From: Pseudomonadota bacterium
Lineage (GTDB): Bacteria; Pseudomonadota; Gammaproteobacteria; Burkholderiales; Thiobacillaceae
DNA length: 6,287 bases
Assembly (NCBI GenBank): GCA_030836725.1
Contig: JAUPLV010000125.1
Coordinates: 1 to 6,287, forward strand
Direction of reading: 5' to 3'
Position numbers and translations under genes: made by a program. The stretch's first letter is position 1. The number at the start of each line of letters is the position of its first letter. Positions 1-4,842 of the stretch are shown one piece after another. The notes beneath the pieces are model-generated. The model was not told the DNA's origin, did no database searches, and saw nothing but the letters and a program-made list of their open reading frames with translations.

Positions 1-125
1 ATCTGATGAACGCCGCATTCGACCAGATCAAGGCGGGCGACGAGGTGAAGTTCATCGAGGAAATGGCCGCCGAGGGGCCGCAGGCGAAGCGCGTGAGCGT
101 CGGCCATCATCACATTCCGCTGTGA
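1..125 (+). CDS. C-terminal end of a cold-shock-domain protein, probably HPF/RaiA family (5' partial)
   Basis: The first full codon is at base 3, and 40 residues are readable before the TGA at 123-125. The stretch AFDQIKAGDEVKFIEE followed by GPQAKRVSV is the last part of a cold-shock (OB-fold) domain: the G-D/E-V-x-F strand and the GPQA turn are typical. The protein ends GHHHIPL. An extra His-rich tail after the GPQA strand is what I recall for proteobacterial proteins that join an HPF/RaiA (ribosome hibernation, S30AE) domain to a C-terminal cold-shock domain. CspA itself usually stops within a few residues of that strand. A ribosome- or RNA-binding stress role is therefore the best guess, but the N-terminal part that would decide it is outside the window. 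It converges on the DUF2934 gene with 76 bases between the stop codons, and no T-rich terminator is visible there. Confidence 0.7.
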   Translation, partial: LMNAAFDQIKAGDEVKFIEEMAAEGPQAKRVSVGHHHIPL

Positions 126-201
126 GTTCGGGGGGAGGCGCTTGGGCGGTGCTGGCCCGGATGGTGCTACGTGGGGGGATTCGGCCCCGATTTCGACAGC
201 C

Positions 202-570
202 TTACTCGTTCAGCGGCGCATCCCGCGGATCGATTCCCTCAACCATCGGGATGTCTCTTTGCGGATGCTTCCGGATAACCCGCTTCATCGCTTCGTCTTC
301 CCTCGGGCTATGCGAACTGCCTTGGTGAACTTCAAGATCCGCGGCATCGGCCGCGGCCATCGATTGCAGTTCCTGGCGCCCTGAAAGCAGTTCCGCCTCC
401 GCGGCAAGCCAGTCGTCAAGGTCGCCTCCATGGGCATAGCCTCGCCGCATAAACCGGTAATAGGCAGCCTCGCTGATCATTCGCTGGCGTTCCGCATGTT
501 CGAGGTCGTGCCTCCATGTCGTGTAGGAACCGTCTTCCTGATCAGCGGGTGTATTTGTTTCTCTGAGCAT
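202..570 (-). CDS. DUF2934 domain-containing small protein
   Basis: This gene encodes 122 residues. Residues ~30-63 match the DUF2934 pattern: an I-x-E-x-A-Y-x-x-(A/F)-x-x-R-G core (ISEAAYYRFMRRGYAHG), then a DDWLAAEAE helix. DUF2934 proteins are small, widespread in proteobacteria and of unknown function. The flanks are charged and low in hydrophobicity, with no signal peptide or membrane segment, so it is probably cytosolic. The tail is acidic (IDPRDAPLNE). The start is well supported: AGGAGA lies at 583-578, 7 bases upstream of the ATG. It follows the duplicated-module gene in the same direction after a 59-base gap, so the two are probably co-transcribed. A hairpin at 625-644 sits in front of it and could alter its share of the transcript. 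The family assignment is fairly firm; the function is unknown. Confidence 0.85.
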   Translation of the reverse strand: MLRETNTPADQEDGSYTTWRHDLEHAERQRMISEAAYYRFMRRGYAHGGDLDDWLAAEAELLSGRQELQSMAAADAADLEVHQGSSHSPREDEAMKRVIRKHPQRDIPMVEGIDPRDAPLNE

Positions 571-624
571 GTCCGTCTCTCCTGAAAATGTTGGTGAAAT
601 TCCGGCGCATGGTATGAAACTAGC

Positions 625-644
625 TTGCGTTACTCATAACGCAA
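625..644 (-). repeat. Perfect 8-bp inverted repeat overlapping a stop codon
   Basis: TTGCGTTA (625-632) and TAACGCAA (637-644) are exact reverse complements around a 4-base loop. On the minus strand the hairpin spans the last codons and the TAA (632-630) of the 166-residue gene. The bases after the stem (GCTAGTTTC) are not a real U-tract, so this is not a classical terminator. It could slow RNA decay, act as an attenuator before the DUF2934 gene, or be chance. Confidence 0.45.
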
Positions 645-1130
645 CAGGGTTTCAGCCAGGGTGTCCTCACCGAGGTGTTCGATCAGGCCTTCGATCTCCG
701 CCAGCAGGCCGTCATCCTCGTCTTCCTCCAGCACGCCATCGCCCACCAGGCGCGCGCCGATGCCTGCCATGATCGCTTCCCTGACGGCGCCCAGCGTGGG
801 CGGACTTTCCCGGTTTTCATCGTTCACCACCGCCTCGATCACCCGCGACAGCGGCTCGCTGCCAGCGGATTTCACAAAGTCGATCGCCAGCGCTTCCTTG
901 CCGAATTCATCGATCAGGGCATTCAATTCATCCAGCAGCGATTCGCTGATGTCGAAGCGGTGCATGTGCTCGGCCTCCCTGAAAGCGCGGGGCAGCAAGC
1001 TGGCGAGGTACGCGCGAACCGAAGCCAGAGTGGGCGGATCGGCGACATCCGGTTCGTTGACGCGGCTTTCGAGCAGCGCCGAGAGCCGTGGACTGACACG
1101 GACAGCGATATCAATTGGGTTGCGGGTCAT
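630..1130 (-). CDS. Hypothetical acidic protein made of two tandem ~78-residue modules
   Basis: I do not recognise the family. From the ATG at 1130 it encodes 166 residues. AGGAGG lies 6 bases upstream, which decides the start; the frame is open further upstream (to 1211), but that part holds the promoter and palindrome. The protein is an internal duplication. Residues ~13-87 align with ~91-166 at a constant offset of 78 for the first half, then with a one-residue gap. Shared positions include L16/L94, S17/S95, E21/E99, V24-N25/V102-N103, PPTL (32-35/110-113) and V38-R39/V116-R117. The second part of each module shares LLxE, LI and G followed by LA. Each copy looks like a few amphipathic helices. 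There is no signal peptide, membrane segment or obvious catalytic motif, and residues ~135-140 are almost all Asp/Glu. It is probably a cytosolic helical-repeat protein, perhaps for protein-protein contact; that is inference. It is followed by the DUF2934 gene. Confidence 0.8.
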   Translation of the reverse strand: MTRNPIDIAVRVSPRLSALLESRVNEPDVADPPTLASVRAYLASLLPRAFREAEHMHRFDISESLLDELNALIDEFGKEALAIDFVKSAGSEPLSRVIEAVVNDENRESPPTLGAVREAIMAGIGARLVGDGVLEEDEDDGLLAEIEGLIEHLGEDTLAETLLRYE

Positions 1131-1136
1131 GCTTTG

Positions 1137-1142
1137 CCTCCT
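1137..1142 (-). promoter_or_regulatory. Shine-Dalgarno AGGAGG for the duplicated-module gene
   Basis: A full AGGAGG sits 6 bases before the ATG at 1130-1128. It settles the start codon against the longer open frame that begins at 1211. Confidence 0.85.
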
Positions 1143-1169
1143 GCAGGATGGGATCGTCCCGACTGATTC

Positions 1170-1178
1170 AATATAGCA
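1170..1178 (-). promoter_or_regulatory. Extended -10 promoter (TGCTATATT) for the duplicated-module gene
   Basis: On the minus strand TGC-TATATT (1178-1170) fits the TGn extended -10 pattern with 5 of 6 hexamer matches. The expected start of transcription is near 1163, about 33 bases before the ATG. The -35 position (about 1193-1198, AAGCGG) does not resemble TTGACA and is overlapped by the palindrome at 1195-1217. This arrangement fits a regulated promoter. It rests on sequence pattern only. Confidence 0.45.
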
Positions 1179-1194
1179 AGCGCATGGGCAAACC

Positions 1195-1217
1195 GCTTTC
1201 ATGAAAAACATGAAAGC
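1195..1217. promoter_or_regulatory. Perfect 9-bp palindrome (GCTTTCATG-N5-CATGAAAGC), possible operator
   Basis: GCTTTCATG (1195-1203) and CATGAAAGC (1209-1217) are exact reverse complements around AAAAA. The centre (1206) lies about 43 bases upstream of the predicted transcription start near 1163, overlapping the poor -35 region. That is where a dimeric activator or repressor often binds. No U-tract follows the stem on either strand, so a rho-independent terminator for the lipoprotein gene is less likely. The regulator is unknown. Confidence 0.5.
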
Positions 1218-1239
1218 AAGAATGCATTTTGGAGCGTAG

Positions 1240-1261
1240 GTCGTCCCTGAACGTGGACGAC
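1240..1261 (-). repeat. 7-bp inverted repeat just downstream of the lipoprotein gene
   Basis: GTCGTCC (1240-1246) and GGACGAC (1255-1261) pair around an 8-base loop, 25 bases after the lipoprotein stop codon on the minus strand. It could be the 3' end hairpin of that transcript. The following bases (CTACGCTCC) are not U-rich, so a terminator role is weak. Confidence 0.3.
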
Positions 1262-1286
1262 GAGACGATGCAGCGAATTCAGTCGA

Positions 1287-1901
1287 TCAGCGGAACGCGC
1301 TTCCCAGGGCGTCGCCCCAGCCCTGCAGCGGCCCAAGCGGCTGGCGCGAGGTCTCACGCTCTTTCACCAAAGGTTGCCCGCCATGAATCGCGTATACCAC
1401 GCGCCCCTCGACAACCAGCACGATGGCGTTGAAAGTCCATCCCGAAACATCCACCACGCGGGAAAAACTGAGTGCGTCGAGCCAGAAGTTGCCCACCCGG
1501 TCGCGCTTGATGTCGCGCACGCTGATGGTGTAGCCCTTGCAATCATCCCCCGCCTCCAGGCATTCGCGCAGCCCCCTGTCCAAGCGATCGGGCGAGAGGC
1601 CCGCCGTTATCGGGAAACGCAAGAGGATGTCGGAATAATCGAGAACCTGCACGTTGGGCGTGACATAAGGGTCGATTCCTTGCGTCTTAAGTTCAGCCGC
1701 GGTGGTCTCGTAGGGAACGATGCATTCGATGGTGGCGCGCGCCTTTTCGTAGCTGTCCCAGGGGCTTGATACCTCGGCGCGGGACTTGGGAAGCAGATTT
1801 GAGCAGCCAGCGAGAGCGAGAGTGCAGACCACCAGCAAAGCAAGGGGCCACCGCGCCGGGGCTCGGGGGAAAGGCGCAGTCGAACAGGGCGAAAGCATCA
1901 T
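1287..1901 (-). CDS. Predicted outer-membrane lipoprotein of unassigned family
   Basis: The gene encodes 204 residues if the first of two adjacent ATGs (1901, 1898) is used. The frame is open to 2099, but a good promoter lies inside that extension, so the longer start is unlikely. No clear Shine-Dalgarno precedes either ATG. The N-terminus is a lipoprotein signal: Arg residues at ~13 and 17, a hydrophobic stretch WPLALLVVCTLALAG, and the lipobox L-A-G-C with the lipidated Cys at 33. The residue after Cys is Ser, not Asp, which favours Lol transport to the outer membrane. The mature part (~172 residues) contains Cys 60, 114 and 121; the latter pair (C-x6-C) could form a disulfide. I recognise no catalytic motif and cannot name the family. 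It probably has its own promoter at 2012-2039 and lies 316 bases from prmB, so it is probably a separate unit. Confidence 0.8.
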   Translation of the reverse strand: MMLSPCSTAPFPRAPARWPLALLVVCTLALAGCSNLLPKSRAEVSSPWDSYEKARATIECIVPYETTAAELKTQGIDPYVTPNVQVLDYSDILLRFPITAGLSPDRLDRGLRECLEAGDDCKGYTISVRDIKRDRVGNFWLDALSFSRVVDVSGWTFNAIVLVVEGRVVYAIHGGQPLVKERETSRQPLGPLQGWGDALGSAFR

Positions 1902-2217
1902 CGTGATAACGATCAAAACTATGATTTTAATTGTGCATGGCTGTCTCGCGGCCCGGCAGAGGCGCTCGACGGCGGATTTTATGCGGGGCGATGTGAACCA
2001 AGTGATTTTAGATAATAGGCTTAAGGCGTTAGATATCAAGGCAACGCGGCAATGAAAGCACTGAACCGCGGCTTGAATTAAATAGGGTGAGTGCCTCAAT
2101 CAGGGAAGCGCAATCGAGCAATCTGCAGTGCAACGCCTTCGACGTGGGACGCCATGCAGTGCTCGTCCGGCGGGAACGACCCGGAATCAACGGGATCGGC
2201 GGGTTGAACGCACCGGC
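1902..2217. other. 316-base intergenic region between prmB and the lipoprotein gene
   Basis: No gene is supported here. The half near the lipoprotein gene (about 1910-2090) is more AT-rich in patches and holds the sigma-70-like promoter at 2012-2039 and a leader of about 104 bases. The half near prmB (2100-2217) is GC-rich and shows short C/G runs but no hairpin with a U-tract, so I cannot point to a prmB terminator. Confidence 0.6.
2012..2039 (-). promoter_or_regulatory. Sigma-70-like promoter for the lipoprotein gene
   Basis: On the minus strand TTGATA (2039-2034) and TATTAT (2017-2012) are separated by 16 bases; each matches the consensus at 5 of 6 positions. Transcription would begin near 2005, giving a leader of about 104 bases before the ATG at 1901. 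This is the best promoter match I found by eye in the window. Confidence 0.6.
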
Positions 2218-3111
2218 TTAAAGATCTTCGCGCCGCAGCATGAACACGAAATGGTCGCCGCTTTCGGTGTCGAGCCAGGTGAAGGGCAGGGCGGGGTAGG
2301 CGGCTTCGAGGGCGTCGCGGTTGTGGCCGATTTCGACCACCAGCAGGCCGCCGGGGTTGAGATGGGATTTGGCTTTGTCGAGAATCCGCCGGGTGGCGTC
2401 CAGGCCGTCCGCGCCCGAGCCAAGCGCCAGCGCCGGCTCCGCCAGATATTCCGGCGGCAGCGCCGCCACCGATTCGGCGTTCACGTAGGGCGGGTTGCTG
2501 AGGATGAGGTCGTAGCCGCGGCCGTCCAGCGCCGCGAACAGGTCGGACTCGATCGGCTCGATGCGGTCCGCGAGGCCGTAATCGGCTACGTTTTTCCTGG
2601 CGACTTCGAGCGCGTCGGCGGACAAATCCACCGCATCGACTTCGGCATTGGGGAAGGCCAGCGCCGCCAGGATGGCGAGGCAGCCCGACCCGGTGCAGAG
2701 GTCGAGCGCGCGCGTGATCTCGTCCGGCGATTCCACCCACGGCGCCAGCTGCTCATGCAGCAGTTCGGCGATGAAGGAGCGTGGCACGATCACCCGTTCG
2801 TCGACGTAGAAACGGTGTTCGCCCAGCCAGGCTTCCTTCGTGAGATAGGCGGCGGGCAGGCGTTCGCGCACGCGGCGTTCGATCACCGCCTGCACTTCTT
2901 CCGATTCGCCATGCGTCAGACTGGCGTCGAGGAAGGGTTCCAGCCGGTCGAGCGGCAGATGCAGCGTATGCAGGATCAGGTAAGCCGCCTCGTCGAAGGC
3001 GTTGTCCGTGCCGTGGCCGAAAAACAGCTTGGCCTCGTTGAACCGCGACACGGCAAAACGCAGCCAGTCGCGCACGGTGATGAGGGATTCGGTGTCGTCG
3101 AAATGTTTCAT
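2218..3111 (-). CDS. prmB: Ribosomal protein L3 N5-glutamine methyltransferase PrmB
   Basis: PrmB uses S-adenosylmethionine to methylate a glutamine of ribosomal protein L3 during large-subunit assembly in the cytosol. The protein has 297 residues, close to the ~310 of E. coli PrmB. An N-terminal helical domain (~1-95) recognises the substrate, followed by a Rossmann methyltransferase domain. Visible motifs are the AYLTKEAWLGEHRFYV linker (~88-103), VPRSFIAELL (~109-118), SAM-binding motif I DLCTGSGCLAI (137-147), an acidic residue after strand 2 (D162), and the glutamine-binding NPPY (206-209). NPPY is the signature of N5-glutamine methyltransferases. The PRS form after VIV (110-112) and the long N-terminus favour PrmB over PrmC. 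The ATG at 3111 has only a weak GA-rich ribosome site. It follows dapE, separated by 147 bases that are almost filled by a palindromic element. Confidence 0.95.
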   Translation of the reverse strand: MKHFDDTESLITVRDWLRFAVSRFNEAKLFFGHGTDNAFDEAAYLILHTLHLPLDRLEPFLDASLTHGESEEVQAVIERRVRERLPAAYLTKEAWLGEHRFYVDERVIVPRSFIAELLHEQLAPWVESPDEITRALDLCTGSGCLAILAALAFPNAEVDAVDLSADALEVARKNVADYGLADRIEPIESDLFAALDGRGYDLILSNPPYVNAESVAALPPEYLAEPALALGSGADGLDATRRILDKAKSHLNPGGLLVVEIGHNRDALEAAYPALPFTWLDTESGDHFVFMLRREDL

Positions 3112-3128
3112 TTCAATCTCAAAAATTT

Positions 3129-3246
3129 ATCCGCGAAGGACGCGAAGGGACGCGAAGAAAGGCGAAGCGTTCGATTTAAATTGGCATCCGCTTGGGTACT
3201 GGTTTTTTAGGGTTTTACTTCGCGTCTCTTCGCGTCCTTCGCGGAT
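3129..3246. repeat. 118-bp palindromic intergenic element (CGCGAAGGA-type repeat)
   Basis: The arms 3129-3157 and 3218-3246 are inverted copies of a 29-base sequence with a single mismatch (G3148 against the complement of T3227). Each arm starts ATCCGCGAAGGACGCGAAG at its outer end. The arms contain GCGAAG units spaced 9-10 bases apart, with four on the left (the last at 3163-3168) and three on the right. The core of about 60 bases is AT-richer and includes ATTTAAAT. I find no clear target-site duplication. Similar CGCGAAGGACGCGAAG intergenic repeats are, from memory, common in proteobacterial genomes. The element is non-coding; the arms explain spurious reading frames with Arg/Lys-rich K-D-A-K peptides. 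It begins 12 bases after the dapE stop and ends 17 bases before the prmB start, so the shared transcript would fold into a long hairpin there. Confidence 0.85.
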
Positions 3247-3258
3247 GAAATAAGGTTT

Positions 3259-4389
3259 TCAGCCCAGCAGTTTGTCCAGCGTCTTCTGGTAGATCGCCGA
3301 CAGCTTTTCGATGTCTTCCACCGCGATGTGTTCGTTGATCTTGTGGATGCTGGCGTTGAGCGGGCCGAATTCGACCACCTCGCGGCAGACGTCGGCGATG
3401 AAGCGGCCGTCCGAGGTGCCGCCGGAAGTCGACAGCTCGGGGGTGAGGCCAGTGACTTCGCGGATCGCATCGGAAAGTGTGTCGCACAGCGGGCCGCGCG
3501 GGGTGAGGAACGGCTTGCCCGACAGACTCCAGTCGATTTCGTAATCGAGGCCGTGGCTGTCGAGAATCTCGTTCACCGCATCCATCAGCCCGTCAGCGGT
3601 GCTGGCGGTTGAAAAACGGAAGTTGAACTGGATTTCGACCACGCCGGGAATGACGTTGCTGGCGCCGGTGCCGCCGTGGATATTGGAAATTTGCCAGGTG
3701 GTCGGGGGGAACCAGGCATTGCCTTCATCCCACATGGTGTCGGCGAGTTCGGCGATTGCCGGCGCGGCGAGATGGATTGGGTTTTTGGCCAGATGCGGGT
3801 AGGCGATATGGCCCTGCACCCCCTTGATGCGCAGCGTGCCGGAGAGCGAGCCGCGGCGGCCGTTCTTGATGGTATCGCCGAATTCGGCGGCGCTGGTGGG
3901 TTCGCCGACGATGCAGTAATCGAGCAGTTCATTGCGTGCCTTCAGCGCCTCGACCACCTTCACCGTTCCGTCGATCGCCGGGCCCTCCTCGTCGGAGGTG
4001 AGCAGGACGGCAATCGAGCCGGGATGATCGGGATGCGCGGCCAGGAAGCGCTCGATGGCGGTGACGAAAGCGGCGTCCGAGGTTTTCATGTCGGCGGCGC
4101 CGCGCGCATAAAGCTGACCGTCGCGGACGGTCGGCTCGAACGGACCCGACAGCCACTGCTCGAGCGGGCCGGTCGGCACCACGTCGGTGTGGCCGGCGAA
4201 GCAGACAACGGGAGAAGCCGTGCCCTTGCGCGCCCACAGGTTGTCGACGCCGTTGTGGCAATGGCGCTCGACGTGGAAGCCCAGCGCTTGCAGACGCGCG
4301 GCGATGAGGTCGTGGCAGCCGGCGTCGTCGGGGGTCAGCGATCGACGTTTGAGCAGTTCGACTGCCAGCTCGAAAGTTTCATTGGCCAT
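3259..4389 (-). CDS. dapE: Succinyl-diaminopimelate desuccinylase DapE
   Basis: DapE is a di-zinc M20-family hydrolase that cleaves N-succinyl-L,L-diaminopimelate to succinate and L,L-diaminopimelate. This is a step of the succinylase route to lysine and meso-diaminopimelate for peptidoglycan. The protein has 376 residues, the usual family length (~375-380). All key residues fall at the classical positions: H67 and D69 (GHTDVVP), bridging D100 (GAADMK), catalytic E134 and ligand E135 (SDEEGPA), E163 (VGEPT), H194 of the dimerisation lid domain (~180-293), and H349 (ASIHKINE). The gene looks intact. The ATG at 4389 lies 6 bases beyond the stop of the YffB-like gene; a GGAG is 11 bases upstream, inside that gene's end, suggesting coupled translation. 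The pairing of yffB and dapE is also found in E. coli. Confidence 0.97.
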   Translation of the reverse strand: MANETFELAVELLKRRSLTPDDAGCHDLIAARLQALGFHVERHCHNGVDNLWARKGTASPVVCFAGHTDVVPTGPLEQWLSGPFEPTVRDGQLYARGAADMKTSDAAFVTAIERFLAAHPDHPGSIAVLLTSDEEGPAIDGTVKVVEALKARNELLDYCIVGEPTSAAEFGDTIKNGRRGSLSGTLRIKGVQGHIAYPHLAKNPIHLAAPAIAELADTMWDEGNAWFPPTTWQISNIHGGTGASNVIPGVVEIQFNFRFSTASTADGLMDAVNEILDSHGLDYEIDWSLSGKPFLTPRGPLCDTLSDAIREVTGLTPELSTSGGTSDGRFIADVCREVVEFGPLNASIHKINEHIAVEDIEKLSAIYQKTLDKLLG

Positions 4390-4395
4390 GCAGGG

Positions 4396-4743
4396 TCATG
4401 CTCCGAATAGGGTCTGGTACTGATCTTCGGCAAAACCGAGATGATATTTTCTGTCGCGTTCCAGCACCGGCCGCTTGATCGCGCTGGGCTGCGCAACCAT
4501 GCAGGCAATCGCGCTGGCCTCGTCGGTGACCGCGGCTTTTTCAGCGTCGGTCAGCTTGCGCCAGGTGGTGCCGCGCGTATTGAGCAGCGCCTGCCAGCCG
4601 GTCTGCCTGATCACGTCGCGCAGCCACGCCGCATCGACGCCCTGTTTTTTGAAATCGTGGAAGGGGACGTCCTGGCCGTGTTCGGCGAGCCAGGCGCGCG
4701 CTTTTTTGACGGTGGTGCAGTTGGGAATGCCGTAAAGCTTCAT
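4396..4743 (-). CDS. ArsC/Spx-family reductase-like protein, YffB type
   Basis: From the ATG at 4743 the protein has 115 residues and begins MKLYGIPNCTTVKKAR. A GTG at 4758 would add five residues, but family members start at the M-x-x-YG strand. It has a thioredoxin-like fold of the ArsC/Spx/MgsR family. A single N-terminal Cys (C9, in NCTT) sits where the catalytic Cys of ArsC lies, followed by the family hallmark LLNTRGTTWRKL (~54-65), then an IKRPVL motif (~89-94). The set matches E. coli YffB, whose exact role is not settled; a glutathione-linked thiol reductase has been proposed. The second motif reads NTRGTTWR as in YffB rather than that of true arsenate reductases, so arsenic resistance is unlikely. 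It is first in the cluster with dapE and diverges from the ABC exporter. Confidence 0.92.
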   Translation of the reverse strand: MKLYGIPNCTTVKKARAWLAEHGQDVPFHDFKKQGVDAAWLRDVIRQTGWQALLNTRGTTWRKLTDAEKAAVTDEASAIACMVAQPSAIKRPVLERDRKYHLGFAEDQYQTLFGA

Positions 4744-4842
4744 GTTTGATCGTGGCACTTCATGAATTCATCCGTCCGGCGTCAGTATCGTCACGCATGG
4801 ACGTAAAATCGGGAAAACGAATCCGCTATTCTATCCGACCTG

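Noticed and set aside
160..200. Short GGGG...CCCC hairpin between the convergent genes as a terminator
   Set aside because: The stem is only about 4 bp and no T-tract follows on either strand.
661..1176. Two overlapping plus-strand frames (171 and 163 codons)
   Set aside because: They are antisense to the duplicated-module gene, which has an AGGAGG-supported start and an internal protein repeat; the Ser/Arg-rich product looks like a shadow.
1131..1211. 27-residue N-terminal extension of the duplicated-module protein
   Set aside because: The extension would contain the predicted promoter, half of the palindrome and the AGGAGG site, and the downstream ATG is ideally spaced from AGGAGG.
1902..2099. 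66-residue N-terminal extension of the lipoprotein
   Set aside because: It would bury the lipoprotein signal peptide and contains the TTGATA/TATTAT promoter.
2096..2740. Minus-strand frame ending in a plausible-looking short peptide (MASHVEGVALQIARLRFPD) at 2096-2155
   Set aside because: Most of it is a shifted-frame shadow of prmB. The short ATG-started tail has no ribosome site, and I recognise no homologue.
2128..3210. 360-codon plus-strand open frame
   Set aside because: It is antisense to prmB and runs into the palindromic element; no recognisable domain.
3676..4410. 244-codon plus-strand open frame
   Set aside because: It is antisense to dapE, which has all catalytic residues in place.
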